From Hymenobacter psychrotolerans DSM 18569 (GTDB taxonomy: Bacteria; Bacteroidota; Bacteroidia; Cytophagales; Hymenobacteraceae): a DNA stretch of 64,000 bases. Of this stretch, positions 24,592 to 33,502 are shown in pieces (the first letter of the stretch is position 1; the number at the start of each line of letters is the position of its first letter). A program made the position numbers and the translations under genes. A model generated the notes under the pieces. The model ran no database searches. It was given only the letters and a program-made list of their open reading frames with translations, and was not told where the DNA came from. The stretch spans positions 496,001 to 560,000 of the forward strand of contig NZ_FRAS01000001.1 of the NCBI RefSeq assembly GCF_900142395.1, in the 5' to 3' direction.

Positions 24592-25464
24592 CTAGGCTGC
24601 TCCTACCGCCTGCTGCTCCGGCAGCAGCACAATGTTGTCGATGAGGCGGACGCCGCCCACCTGCGCAGCCAGGCACACAACCACCGCCTGCCCGGGCACC
24701 CACACATGAATGGGCTGCAGCGTATGCGCATCGGCTATTTCCAAGTATTCAAGCGAGAAGGCTGGCTCCTGCCCGATGTAAGCGGCCGCCGCCGCCTGCG
24801 CAGCCGCAGCAGAAGCCCCGCGCGTGAGTTGCTCGGCGGCAAGCTGCAGGGCAGCATACAGGCGCGGAGCCGCTGCACGGGCCTCGGCCGGCAGCCGGCG
24901 GTTGCGCGAGGACATAGCCAGCCCATCCGCCTCACGAACGGTTGGAAAAGACACAAGCTCCAGGTCAAAACCAAGGTCCATCACCATCTGGCGAACAATG
25001 GCCACCTGCTGCCAATCTTTCTGGCCGAAGTAGGCCTGATGCGGCCGACTCAGGTGAAATAATTTGCTGACCACCGTAGCCACCCCGTTGAAGTGGCCGG
25101 GCCGGTGGGCCCCTTCCATCACGCGCTCCAGCGCCCCGAAATCGAACCGTAGTACTGCGGCGTGCGGATACATTTCCTCTACCGAAGGCAGAAAGAGCAC
25201 GGTGCAGCCCGCCGGCGCCAGTAGGTCGGCATCGGCCTGGGGCAGGCGGGGGTACAGCCGGAAATCATCAGCGTTGTTGAACTGGGTCGGATTGACAAAA
25301 ATACTGACAATCACCACGTCGCAGGCTTGCGCGGCGGCCCGTACCAGTTGCAGATGGCCTTCGTGTAGAGCACCCATAGTGGGCACCAGCCCCAGGCGCA
25401 ATCCCGCGCGACGACAGTTTTCGGTGTAGGCTTGCAACGCGGCGGCCGTGTGCAGTATCTCCAT
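24592..25464 (-). CDS. panC: Pantoate--beta-alanine ligase
   Basis: A 290-residue synthetase that condenses pantoate with the beta-alanine made by PanD, via pantoyl-adenylate. The nucleotide-binding HxGH is in LVPTMGALHEGHLQLV (residues 27-42), followed by VSIFVNPTQFNNADDF, the FGQKDWQQ segment and the KMSKS-like SSRNRRL. I start at ATG 25464 (MEILHTAAALQAY), where the family begins; an upstream ATG at 25521 lies in the divergent promoter region. Next to panD in one direction and divergent from the GT5-like gene. Confidence 0.95.
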   Translation of the reverse strand: MEILHTAAALQAYTENCRRAGLRLGLVPTMGALHEGHLQLVRAAAQACDVVIVSIFVNPTQFNNADDFRLYPRLPQADADLLAPAGCTVLFLPSVEEMYPHAAVLRFDFGALERVMEGAHRPGHFNGVATVVSKLFHLSRPHQAYFGQKDWQQVAIVRQMVMDLGFDLELVSFPTVREADGLAMSSRNRRLPAEARAAAPRLYAALQLAAEQLTRGASAAAAQAAAAAYIGQEPAFSLEYLEIADAHTLQPIHVWVPGQAVVVCLAAQVGGVRLIDNIVLLPEQQAVGAA

Positions 25465-25505
25465 AGATGTAGTAGCCTGTTTCGACAGGCCCCGGATGGG
25501 TTTAG

Positions 25506-25536
25506 TTGAATTTTCGCCCAAATTTGTTTAATTTTG
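25506..25536 (+). promoter_or_regulatory. Promoter of the GT5-like gene
   Basis: TTG (25506-25508), a 20-base spacer and TAATTTTG (25529-25536) match the Bacteroidota consensus, about 48 bases before the start codon. Confidence 0.65.
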
Positions 25537-25583
25537 TGCTCCCCAACGTGTTGCCTTCCCCCAACTACCCTTTTCTAACTGAT

Positions 25584-26396
25584 ATGTCCAAGTTGAGAAT
25601 CCTCTACGCGGCTACGGAGATTGATCCGTTTTTGCAGACCACCAAAGTAGCGGAATTTTTACGGCGCCTGCCCCAGGGGATGCAGGAAATGGGAATGGAG
25701 ATTCGCATTTTCGTTCCACGCTTCGGCATCATCAATGAGCGGAAAAACCGGCTCCACGAAGTTGTGCGCCTTTCCGGCATCAACATCGCCGTAGGCGAGG
25801 ATGAGAAGCCATTGATCATCAAGGTGGCATCCATCCCGAATGCCAAGCTACAAGTGTACTTCATTGACAATGAAGACTATTTCCACCGCAAATCGGTGTT
25901 GGTAGACAAGAACGACAAGTTCCACGCCGACAACGATGAGCGGGCCATCTTCTTCTGCAAAGGTGTGCTCGAAACGGTGAAAAAACTAGGCTGGGCGCCC
26001 GACATCGTGCACTGCAACGACTGGATGACCGGCCTGATTCCGATGTACCTGAAAACGACCTACAAGAAGGACCCGATTTTCAAGGACGCCAAGTCGGTTT
26101 TCACGATCTACAACAACGAGTTTGACTACAAATTCGGCGGCGACATCATCGAAAAAGCCAAAATGCTGGATATCGATGACGAAATGCTGGCCGGTTTGAA
26201 GACTGCTGACTTCGGTGGCTTCATCAAAGTAGGCATGGAATACGCCGACTCGGTGGTGAAATCAGACGAGGATTTCAGCGACAACCTGAATGCTCTGTTC
26301 TCGGAATACTCGAAAAACAAGCAGATCGGGCAGGTAGGAGCCGACGAAAACCTACTGACTTCTTACTACGCACTGTATAATGAACTGGCCAATTAG
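25584..26396 (+). CDS. Half-length glycogen/starch-synthase-like (GT5 N-terminal) protein
   Basis: A 270-residue protein that resembles only the N-terminal Rossmann domain of GT5 glycogen synthases: MSKLRILYAATEIDPF, EMGMEIRIFVPRFG, VYFIDNEDYFHRK, DERAIFFCKGVLETVKKLGW and DIVHCNDWMTGLIPMYLK. The C-terminal GT-B half is absent. The ADP-glucose-binding KTGGL motif that normally follows the first strand is replaced by TTKVAEF, so ordinary glycogen synthesis is doubtful. It lies between panC and a DUF4270 lipoprotein gene followed by glmS, and its stop overlaps the DUF4270 start. A conserved Bacteroidota neighbourhood suggests a structural or envelope role. Start chosen at the second Met, MSKLR. 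Confidence 0.8.
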   Translation: MSKLRILYAATEIDPFLQTTKVAEFLRRLPQGMQEMGMEIRIFVPRFGIINERKNRLHEVVRLSGINIAVGEDEKPLIIKVASIPNAKLQVYFIDNEDYFHRKSVLVDKNDKFHADNDERAIFFCKGVLETVKKLGWAPDIVHCNDWMTGLIPMYLKTTYKKDPIFKDAKSVFTIYNNEFDYKFGGDIIEKAKMLDIDDEMLAGLKTADFGGFIKVGMEYADSVVKSDEDFSDNLNALFSEYSKNKQIGQVGADENLLTSYYALYNELAN

Positions 26397-27954
26397 CGCC
26401 TACCGGCTCGCGTCGGTTTCCCTAGTTTCCGCCACGCTGCTTTTCACGGCGGCCGGTTGCGAAGACGCCAGCAACCTTGGCGTAGAACTGCCTGGTACCA
26501 CTGCTGCTAATACCGACTACCGCGACTTCGACGTGACGGCCTCTACCGTATTGCGCGACTCGCTGGATACCCAGAAGTCGTCGCAGATTCTGTTAGGCCG
26601 GGTGCGCGACAATGTGTTGGGCACGACTACCGCTAGTGCTTACCTGAATCTGAAGATTGCGCAGGCCCTGCCCGCACGCGACACAGTTCCGTCGGGTGTG
26701 AGGCAGGTAACCGGTGTAGACGCTAATCCGCAGCTCGATTCGCTGGTGATAGAAGCGCCCTTCGAAACGGTTTATGGCTCGGCTACCGCTCCGCTTCGCG
26801 TAAACATCTACCAGCTGGCTCAACCCCTGGACGAGCGGCAGGTCTATAATTCTTCTTCTTCGGTGGTAACAGGCGCCGAGTTGGGGCTCAATGTGAGTGC
26901 CCGGCTTAATGGCGTGAAAAAGGAGTGGCAGCGCACCAACCCGACCAGCGCCACCGACAAAGACTCGGTGCTGGTAACGACTCCGGATAAAGTGGTGCGC
27001 CTCAAGCTGCACGGCGGCGGCCGGACTCTGCCTTTGGCAAACGACGTATTCGCGCTGCTCAAGGGTACCAACTTCACGCAAGCGTCCCTGAATGCCCTTT
27101 GGAAAGGTATTGCCATTCAGCCTACTTCTGATTTTAATACGGCGGTAGCGAGCATCCTTCCAGGCGGCGGTACGCGGGTGGTTTTTCATTACCACTACAC
27201 CAACAAGAAGAACACTGGCACACTGAAGGGACGATACAGCCTTGCGCTGGGCCTGACCGGCTTCCAAAGTTTTGGCAACGCCCCGCGCTTCTTCACCCAG
27301 ATTACTAACGAGCTGCCTACCGGCTCACCGCTTAGCCGCCTAGCTGGCACTGCCGGTGCTGCGCAGTCGGTACCAGCAGCGGAAACCGATGGCAAAGTGT
27401 ATATGCAGGGCGGCAACGGTTTTGGAGCCAAGCTGGAAATACCGGGCCTGAACGAGCTGCGGACTCTGGCCCAGCCAACTACGGATGGTGGCAGCCCCGC
27501 CATTGCCATCAACCGGGCCGAGTTGCTGATACCGGTAAGCCCTTTCGCCAACCTGCTGTTCCCGCAGGCTACCAGCGCCTACCTCTACGAAGTTAACGCC
27601 AGCAACCAAGCACTGCAGCGCACCGTGCTTAACACCCGAATTGAGCGCATGGTATTGCGTGATGGGGTAAACCCAACCGGCGCTGGCTTGACTTCTATCG
27701 GAGATGACCAATATTCTGGTGGCTACTATCAGAACACAGCTAAGGCTACTCTGAATAACCCGCTCAACACATTCTACAGCACCAGCATTACGTCTTATGT
27801 GCAGGCGTATGTCTATGACAGACTGAATGGCCCTTCTCCGGCAGCATTCGTATTTTCTCCGTTCCTGCGCAACTCGTTCACGCTGGATCTGAACCGGGCT
27901 GTATTGGACGGCACCAATATCAAGCTGCGGGTATACTACTCGAAGTTGCGCTAA
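26380..27954 (+). CDS. DUF4270 family lipoprotein
   Basis: A 524-residue lipoprotein: signal sequence followed by the lipobox SATLLFTAAGC with Cys27, then the DUF4270 region beginning with DASNLGVELPG and a segment containing ILLGRVRDNVLGTTTASAYL. Two repeated halves of beta-rich sequence follow, ending in a conserved LRVYYSKLR tail. The family is known in Bacteroidota without a biochemical role and is usually predicted in the outer membrane. It overlaps the GT5-like gene by 17 bases and precedes glmS. Confidence 0.85.
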   Translation: MNWPISAYRLASVSLVSATLLFTAAGCEDASNLGVELPGTTAANTDYRDFDVTASTVLRDSLDTQKSSQILLGRVRDNVLGTTTASAYLNLKIAQALPARDTVPSGVRQVTGVDANPQLDSLVIEAPFETVYGSATAPLRVNIYQLAQPLDERQVYNSSSSVVTGAELGLNVSARLNGVKKEWQRTNPTSATDKDSVLVTTPDKVVRLKLHGGGRTLPLANDVFALLKGTNFTQASLNALWKGIAIQPTSDFNTAVASILPGGGTRVVFHYHYTNKKNTGTLKGRYSLALGLTGFQSFGNAPRFFTQITNELPTGSPLSRLAGTAGAAQSVPAAETDGKVYMQGGNGFGAKLEIPGLNELRTLAQPTTDGGSPAIAINRAELLIPVSPFANLLFPQATSAYLYEVNASNQALQRTVLNTRIERMVLRDGVNPTGAGLTSIGDDQYSGGYYQNTAKATLNNPLNTFYSTSITSYVQAYVYDRLNGPSPAAFVFSPFLRNSFTLDLNRAVLDGTNIKLRVYYSKLR

Positions 27955-27973
27955 CTTTCGACCTTTATTTTTG
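27946..27973 (+). promoter_or_regulatory. glmS promoter
   Basis: TTG (27946-27948), a 17-base spacer and TATTTTTG (27966-27973), at the very end of the DUF4270 gene. Transcription would start near 27980, where a hairpin begins. Confidence 0.6.
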
Positions 27974-27979
27974 CGAGTG

Positions 27980-28013
27980 AAGCTGCGGCATGGCATTTGC
28001 CACGCCGCAGCTT
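27980..28013 (+). repeat. Hairpin between DUF4270 and glmS
   Basis: AAGCTGCGGC (27980-27989) and GCCGCAGCTT (28004-28013) pair perfectly, with TGGCA/TGCCA pairing inside. It lies at the predicted 5' end of the glmS mRNA and may also end the DUF4270 transcript. Confidence 0.6.
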
Positions 28014-28056
28014 TCTGACTTTTTCACGAACCAACCCCCTTTTCACTCTTCCACTT

Positions 28057-29892
28057 ATGTGCGGAATTGTTGCTTATATCGGCCACCAGGAAGCTTGTCC
28101 CATCATTCTTAAGGGACTTCACCGCCTGGAGTACCGCGGTTACGACTCCGCTGGTGTTGCGCTGCTCAACGGAGACCTGAATGTTTACAAAAAGAAAGGC
28201 AAAGTAGCCGAGCTGGAGGCTTTCATTGCGGAAAAAGACACGCGTGCCCACGTTGGCATGGGCCACACCCGCTGGGCCACGCACGGTGAGCCCAACGACT
28301 CCAACGCCCACCCGCACTACTCTACTTCGGAGCGTATTGCCATCATCCACAATGGCATTATCGAAAACTACGCTGCCCTGAAGCAGCACCTGCAGCAGCA
28401 GGGCCACGTTTTCCATTCCGACACGGACACGGAAGTATTCGTGAACCTGATTGAGGAAGTTCAGAAGCAAAACAACTGCTCGTTGGAAGAGGCTGTGCGC
28501 CTGGCCCTGCACGAAGTGGTTGGCGCCTACGCCATTGTGGTGCTGAGCCGCGACGAGCCCAACCAGTTGATTGCAGCCCGCAAAGGCTCGCCGCTGGTAA
28601 TCGGGGTTGGCAAGGACGAGTTTTTCCTGGCCTCGGACGCTACGCCTATCATCGAGTACACGAATGAAGTGGTGTATGTGAATGACTACGAAATCGTGGT
28701 TATCCGCAATGGCCAGCTCGAAATCCGCACCAAGGAAGATGTGCAGCAGACGCCCTATATCCAGAAGCTGGAAATGGAGCTCGACAGCATCGAGAAGGGT
28801 GGCTACGAGCACTTCATGCTGAAGGAAATCTTCGAGCAGCCGCGCTCCATCCTCGACTCGATGCGCGGCCGTCTGGAGCTGGAAGCCGGCCACCTGAACA
28901 TGGGCGGCATCCGGGCCTACGAGCGCAAGTTTGTGAATGCCGACCGGATCATCATTGTGGCTTGTGGCACCTCCTGGCATGCTGGCTTGGTAGCGGAATA
29001 CCTGCTGGAAGATCTGGCCCGCATTCCGGTAGAAGTGGAGTATGCGTCGGAATTCCGCTACCGCAACCCTGTTATTACGGAGCGCGACATTGTAATTGCT
29101 ATTTCGCAAAGCGGTGAAACCGCCGATACGCTGGCCGCCATTGAGCTGGCCAAAAGCAAAGGCGCTACCATCTTCGGTATCTGCAATGTGGTGGGCAGCA
29201 GCATTGCCCGCGCTACGGATGCCGGTGCCTATACCCACGCTGGCCCCGAAATCGGGGTGGCTTCTACCAAGGCTTTCACGGCTCAGGTAACGGTGCTCAC
29301 GCTGCTGGCCATGATTGTAGGCCATAAGCGCGGCTCGCTTTCCGATACCCGCCTGCGCGAGCTGATGGTGGAGCTGAGCAGCATTCCGGCCAAAGTAGAG
29401 AAGGCGCTGCTGCTGAACGACGAAATTGAGTTGATTGCCGAGACGTTCAAGGATGTGCCTAACTTCCTGTATCTGGGCCGCGGCTACAACTTCCCGGTAG
29501 CACTAGAAGGCGCACTCAAGCTCAAGGAAATCAGCTATATCCACGCCGAAGGCTACCCGGCTGCCGAAATGAAGCACGGCCCGATTGCACTCATCGACGA
29601 GAATATGCCTGTGGTAGTTATTGCTACCAAGGACAGCTCGTATGAGAAGGTGGTCAGCAACATTCAGGAGGTAAAGGCCCGCAAAGGCCGCATCATTGCC
29701 GTCGTGACGGAAGGCGACACGGTAATTCCGGCTATGGCGGAATTTGTGATTGAAGTACCGCTGACGTCGGAAGTGCTGGTGCCGCTGGTTTCGGTGGTGC
29801 CGCTGCAGCTACTCTCCTACCACATTGCCGTTCTGCGCGGTTGCAACGTCGATCAGCCCCGTAACCTGGCGAAATCGGTAACGGTGGAATAG
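28057..29892 (+). CDS. glmS: Glutamine--fructose-6-phosphate aminotransferase
   Basis: A 611-residue enzyme that makes glucosamine-6-phosphate for peptidoglycan and lipopolysaccharide. The N-terminal glutaminase begins MCGIVAYIG with the catalytic Cys next to the initiator, and contains GHTRWATHGEPND. Two SIS sugar-isomerase domains follow (IVACGTSWHAG, AISQSGETADTLAA, EGALKLKEISYIHAEGY). The C-terminus LAKSVTVE is canonical. I start at 28057 because the catalytic Cys must follow the first Met; the frame extends 20 codons upstream. There is no sign of a glmS ribozyme. Confidence 0.97.
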   Translation: MCGIVAYIGHQEACPIILKGLHRLEYRGYDSAGVALLNGDLNVYKKKGKVAELEAFIAEKDTRAHVGMGHTRWATHGEPNDSNAHPHYSTSERIAIIHNGIIENYAALKQHLQQQGHVFHSDTDTEVFVNLIEEVQKQNNCSLEEAVRLALHEVVGAYAIVVLSRDEPNQLIAARKGSPLVIGVGKDEFFLASDATPIIEYTNEVVYVNDYEIVVIRNGQLEIRTKEDVQQTPYIQKLEMELDSIEKGGYEHFMLKEIFEQPRSILDSMRGRLELEAGHLNMGGIRAYERKFVNADRIIIVACGTSWHAGLVAEYLLEDLARIPVEVEYASEFRYRNPVITERDIVIAISQSGETADTLAAIELAKSKGATIFGICNVVGSSIARATDAGAYTHAGPEIGVASTKAFTAQVTVLTLLAMIVGHKRGSLSDTRLRELMVELSSIPAKVEKALLLNDEIELIAETFKDVPNFLYLGRGYNFPVALEGALKLKEISYIHAEGYPAAEMKHGPIALIDENMPVVVIATKDSSYEKVVSNIQEVKARKGRIIAVVTEGDTVIPAMAEFVIEVPLTSEVLVPLVSVVPLQLLSYHIAVLRGCNVDQPRNLAKSVTVE

Positions 29893-29920
29893 CCTCCGTC
29901 AGATTCAGATACGCTTGTAG

Positions 29921-29953
29921 AAAAATCCGTCTGCTCCGGCAGACGGATTTTTT
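29921..29953 (+). terminator. Intrinsic terminator of glmS
   Basis: AAAAATCCGTCTGC (29921-29934) and GCAGACGGATTTTT pair over a 4-base loop and end in TTTTTT. Confidence 0.93.
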
Positions 29954-30032
29954 ATTGCCTGACTCTCCGGCAGCAGCAGCTTCCGGCTGCGGGCATCTCC
30001 ATAGCCCTTCCAGCGGCTGGCATTTTTCCGCT

Positions 30033-30040
30033 TACTTTTG
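30033..30040 (+). promoter_or_regulatory. Promoter -7 box of the RidA gene
   Basis: TACTTTTG, 45 bases before the start codon at 30085. It matches TAnnTTTG; the upstream TTG is not evident. Confidence 0.5.
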
Positions 30041-30084
30041 CTTAGGTCCTGCGGCTGACGTTGCCGCCTATTTTCTTCTCTTCT

Positions 30085-30474
30085 ATGCCCCATTCCGTCG
30101 TTTACTCCGCTCAGGCCCCCGCGCCCATCGGCCCCTATAGCCAGGCCGTGCAGGCCGGCAACACCGTGTACGTGTCCGGCCAGATTGCTCTTGATGCCAC
30201 CACCGGTCAGCTCGTCGGCGACGGCGACGTAGCCCAGGAAACCCACCAGGTAATGCGCAACATGCAGGCCGTGCTGCAGGCCGCCGGCCTCACGCTGCGC
30301 GACGTGGTGAAGTGCAGCATCTTCGTGAAGGATCTTGGCAACTTCGGCACCATCAACGACATCTACGGCAGCTACTTCGAAGCCGATTATGCCCCGGCCC
30401 GCGAAACGGTGGAAGTAAGCCGCCTGCCTAAAGACGTGCAGGTAGAAATTTCCTGCGTGGCGGTAAAAGGGTAA
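30085..30474 (+). CDS. ridA: RidA family enamine/imine deaminase
   Basis: A 129-residue YjgF/RidA protein that hydrolyses reactive enamines released by PLP enzymes. The signature SAQAPAPIGPYSQAVQAG and the C-terminal RETVEVSRLPKDVQVEISCVA contain the conserved Arg and Cys around the trimer interface. Start chosen at the second ATG (30085, MPHSVVYSAQAPA); an upstream ATG at 30061 adds eight residues. Forms a likely two-gene unit with the pentapeptide protein, 16 bases away. Confidence 0.92.
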   Translation: MPHSVVYSAQAPAPIGPYSQAVQAGNTVYVSGQIALDATTGQLVGDGDVAQETHQVMRNMQAVLQAAGLTLRDVVKCSIFVKDLGNFGTINDIYGSYFEADYAPARETVEVSRLPKDVQVEISCVAVKG

Positions 30475-30489
30475 GCCCCCGCTCCTGCC

Positions 30490-31101
30490 ATGCGCCGTCC
30501 TGTTTCCCGGAAGCCTGCCAAAGCACTGGCTAAGCCTTCCTATTTCCCGCCCGAAAACGTGCTGGACCGCGCTATGCCGCCGGCGCTGGTGGGGCAGCAG
30601 GAGTTCGAGCAGTACCACTTCCGCAATTTCGACCTGACGCAGGCCAGTCTGGCCGGGCGCCGGTTCAGTGAGTGTCTGTTCGAAAACTGCAACCTCGCCG
30701 GCACCAGCCTAGCGGATACCGCACTGCAGAACGTGGCATTCGAGGGCTGCAAGCTGCTGGGGCTGGCTTTCCATGCCTGCCGCGACATGCTGTTCGACGT
30801 GCATTTCGACCGGTGTCAGCTCGATTATGCCTTGTTCTCGGGCAAGAATATGCCTAACACCCGCTTCGTGGACTGCTCACTGCGCGGAGCTGACTTCACC
30901 CGCACCAACCTGACCGGCGCCCTGTTTCAGGAATGCCGGTTGGCTGAAGCTGTTTTCAGCCAGACCAACCTGACCGGTGCCGACCTTGCTACCGCGCAGG
31001 AAGTGCTACTGGACCCCGAACAGAACGAACTAAAAAACGCCCGTTTTGCGCTGCAGAGCCTGCCGGGCCTGCTTACCAAGTATGGGCTGGTGGTAGCATA
31101 A
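30490..31101 (+). CDS. Pentapeptide repeat protein
   Basis: A 203-residue protein whose residues 50-165 form tandem five-residue repeats of the A(D/N)LXX type: FENCNLAGTSLADTALQN, CRDMLFDVHFDRCQLDYALF, SLRGADFTRTNLTGAL and FSQTNLTGADLATAQ. These should fold as a right-handed quadrilateral beta-helix. The N-terminal 30 residues are proline/lysine-rich. Relatives include Qnr-type gyrase protectors, but length alone does not prove that role, and most family members are uncharacterised. Confidence 0.9.
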   Translation: MRRPVSRKPAKALAKPSYFPPENVLDRAMPPALVGQQEFEQYHFRNFDLTQASLAGRRFSECLFENCNLAGTSLADTALQNVAFEGCKLLGLAFHACRDMLFDVHFDRCQLDYALFSGKNMPNTRFVDCSLRGADFTRTNLTGALFQECRLAEAVFSQTNLTGADLATAQEVLLDPEQNELKNARFALQSLPGLLTKYGLVVA

Positions 31102-31186
31102 GAAATGCGCTGAGCGCACGGCGGGCCTGTTTCAGCAGCCCGAACGTCAAACTCACCATTTCCCTGTTTCGCCGCCGCACCTTTTG

Positions 31187-31194
31187 TACCTTTG
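31187..31194 (+). promoter_or_regulatory. gltX promoter -7 box
   Basis: TACCTTTG exactly matches TAnnTTTG and lies 44 bases before the gltX start codon. Confidence 0.6.
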
Positions 31195-31238
31195 CAGCGC
31201 GTTTTTCTATCCCGAAGACGCTGCGAACCGACTGTATT

Positions 31239-32795
31239 ATGGAAAGAGAAGTACGGGTGCGCTTTGCGCCCAGCCCCACGGGGCCGCTGCATATTGGCGG
31301 CGTGCGCACGGCGCTGTATAACTACCTGCTGGCCCGCAAGCTGGGCGGCAAGATGCTGCTCCGCATCGAGGATACTGACCAGAACCGTTTCGTGCCCGGC
31401 GCCGAAGACTACATCCGCCAGAGCCTGGAGTGGGCTGGCATTAAGCTGGACGAAAGCCCCTGGACGGCCACGCCCGGCCCCCACGCGCCCTACCGCCAGA
31501 GCGAGCGGAAACCGATGTACATGCAGTATGCGCAGCAGCTCATCGACAGCGGCCACGCCTACTACGCCTTCGATACGGCCGAGGAGCTGGACGCCATGCG
31601 CGCCCGCCTGACCGCCGCCAAGGTGCCTAACCCGCAGTACAATAGCATCACGCGCGCTCAGATGCGCAACTCTCTCACGCTGCCCGCCGAGGAAGTAAAG
31701 CAGCTGCTGGAAACCGGGGCGCAATACGTGATTCGCCTGAAAGTGCCGCGCAAGGAAGAAATCCGCTTCAACGACCTGATTCGGGGTTGGGTAGTGGTGC
31801 ATTCTTCGGCCGTAGATGACAAGGTGCTGATGAAATCGGACGGCATGCCGACCTACCATCTGGCCAACATCGTGGACGACCACCTGATGGAAATCACGCA
31901 CGTAATCCGGGGGGAAGAGTGGCTGCCCTCAGCCCCGCTGCACGTGCTGCTCTACCGCTATTTCGGCTGGGAAGCTACCATGCCGCAGTTTGCTCACCTG
32001 CCCCTGCTGCTCAAGCCCGACGGCACCGGCAAACTCAGCAAGCGCGACGGCGACCGGCTGGGCTTCCCGGTATTTCCGCTGGAATGGCACGGTAAAGACG
32101 CTGAAACCGGCGAACCGACCGTGAGCAGCGGCTACCGCGAAAGCGGCTACCTGCCCGAAGCATTCATCAACTTTCTGGCCTTCCTGGGCTGGAACCCCGG
32201 CACTACGCAGGAGCTTTTCTCCATGCAGGAGCTTATCGAGGCCTTCTCCATTGAGCGGGTAAGCAAGTCGCCGGCCCGCTTCGACCAGAACAAGGTGCGC
32301 TGGTACAATGAGCAGTACCTACGGGCCAAGCCCGACGCCGAGCTGGCGCAGTACCTGCAGGAAGCTCTCAAAGGGCAGGGTCTGGAAGTGCCGGCCGACA
32401 AAGCCGAGCAGATTGCGGCCCTCGTGAAGGAGCGCGCCACTTTCCCCGCCGACTTAGCCAAAGAAGCCCAGATCTTCTTCACGCGCCCCGCCAGCTACGA
32501 CGAGCAGGTCATCAGCAAGAAGTGGAATGCGCAGGTGTCCGGCGCGCTGGCTGAGTTTGCCCGTCAGCTTCCCGCTGCCGCCGATACCACGCCCGATGCC
32601 ATCAAAACGCTGCTCACGCAGGTAGTGGAAGGCCAGGGCCTGAAGCTGGGCCAGGTGCTGCAGGCGCTGCGCGTAGCCGTAACCGGTGCCGCCGCTGGCC
32701 CCGACCTGATGGCCATTATGAGCATTCTGGGCGCCCAGGAAACCGCGCAGCGCATTGAGCTGGCGGTAGCAGCCTTGGCTCAGCCCGCCGCATAG
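31239..32795 (+). CDS. gltX: Glutamate--tRNA ligase
   Basis: A 518-residue class I synthetase. HIGH-type motif in FAPSPTGPLHIGG (residues 9-21), and KMSKS-type motif KLSKRDGDRLGFPVF at about 265-280. The glutamate-binding segment RIEDTDQNRFVPGAED and the anticodon-binding C-terminal half are present. Whether it is discriminating or also charges tRNA-Gln is not visible here. It is a single-gene unit with a terminator after it. Confidence 0.96.
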   Translation: MEREVRVRFAPSPTGPLHIGGVRTALYNYLLARKLGGKMLLRIEDTDQNRFVPGAEDYIRQSLEWAGIKLDESPWTATPGPHAPYRQSERKPMYMQYAQQLIDSGHAYYAFDTAEELDAMRARLTAAKVPNPQYNSITRAQMRNSLTLPAEEVKQLLETGAQYVIRLKVPRKEEIRFNDLIRGWVVVHSSAVDDKVLMKSDGMPTYHLANIVDDHLMEITHVIRGEEWLPSAPLHVLLYRYFGWEATMPQFAHLPLLLKPDGTGKLSKRDGDRLGFPVFPLEWHGKDAETGEPTVSSGYRESGYLPEAFINFLAFLGWNPGTTQELFSMQELIEAFSIERVSKSPARFDQNKVRWYNEQYLRAKPDAELAQYLQEALKGQGLEVPADKAEQIAALVKERATFPADLAKEAQIFFTRPASYDEQVISKKWNAQVSGALAEFARQLPAAADTTPDAIKTLLTQVVEGQGLKLGQVLQALRVAVTGAAAGPDLMAIMSILGAQETAQRIELAVAALAQPAA

Positions 32796-32838
32796 GCAGG
32801 GAGTCAGCTAAAAAATTAGGGTATCCGGTTATCCGTAC

Positions 32839-32891
32839 GCGGGGCCGCTTCGTAGTGTGATGCTAGGAGCGGCCCCGCTTTGCGTAGGGCC
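32839..32891 (+). terminator. Intrinsic terminator of gltX
   Basis: GCGGGGCCGCT (32839-32849) and AGCGGCCCCGC (32878-32888) are a perfect 11-base stem over a 28-base loop, followed by only a short T-run. Confidence 0.6.
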
Positions 32892-32923
32892 TTGCCGTTA
32901 CTCTACGCTTTACTGCCCCCGCT

Positions 32924-33304
32924 ATGGCCAAGAAACCCGTCAGCCCGAAAAAGAAAAAGAACGACCCCGAGAAAAAAGCCCGCGTACACAAGGAGCTGGA
33001 GGGGTTCGAGATTAAAGTGAACCCGCTGGGCGAAATCACCTCCAACTACTCCATAGAGGACATCAACACGTTTCTCAACCGCCACGTGCGCGACAAGAAG
33101 CTGGTGAACCGCGACGGGCAGTTTGGGGAGAAGCCCGAAGATGAGGAGGATTTCCCGCTGGAAGATGGCGCCGCCGAGCCGGAAGAATCGGACGACGAGT
33201 TTATGCGCCGCACCAGCCGGGAAACCAGCCGCAAAGGCACCAAGACCGAGCCCGACGCCGCCGCCGAAGCCGAAGATACCCGCGCCGAGCTGCCGGAAGA
33301 ATAA
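32924..33304 (+). CDS. Acidic/basic low-complexity hypothetical protein
   Basis: A 126-residue protein I cannot place in a named family. The first 25 residues are lysine-rich (KKPVSPKKKKNDPEKKARVH), residues 30-60 form the only ordered-looking part (FEIKVNPLGEITSNYSIEDI, then NTFLNRHVRDKKLVNRDG), and the rest is highly acidic with a terminal ARAELPEE-like end. The ordered core suggests a small conserved Bacteroidota protein. The own terminator and clean gaps suggest a single-gene unit. Confidence 0.6.
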   Translation: MAKKPVSPKKKKNDPEKKARVHKELEGFEIKVNPLGEITSNYSIEDINTFLNRHVRDKKLVNRDGQFGEKPEDEEDFPLEDGAAEPEESDDEFMRRTSRETSRKGTKTEPDAAAEAEDTRAELPEE

Positions 33305-33347
33305 GCCCCCGCAATGCCTGGCTTCTCAGCAGGCCACACACTTACTC

Positions 33348-33387
33348 AACGCCCCAATGCCTGCCGGTAGTGGGGCGTTGCTTTTTG
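33348..33387 (+). terminator. Intrinsic terminator after the low-complexity gene
   Basis: AACGCCCCA (33348-33356) and TGGGGCGTT (33371-33379) form a 9-base stem followed by GCTTTTTGC. Confidence 0.8.
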
Positions 33388-33502
33388 CGGACCGCCTACG
33401 CTGCCGGGCCAGTCCCAGAGCCCGAAAGGCAAGCGTGCGGCAGGCCACAATACCTGCGGTTTCACTATACTTGAGGCACCTTTTCACCACACGCCTCTCT
33501 CC

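Noticed and set aside
28014-28056. A glmS ribozyme before glmS
   Set aside because: The leader is too short and lacks the ribozyme pseudoknot pattern; that element belongs mainly to Firmicutes.
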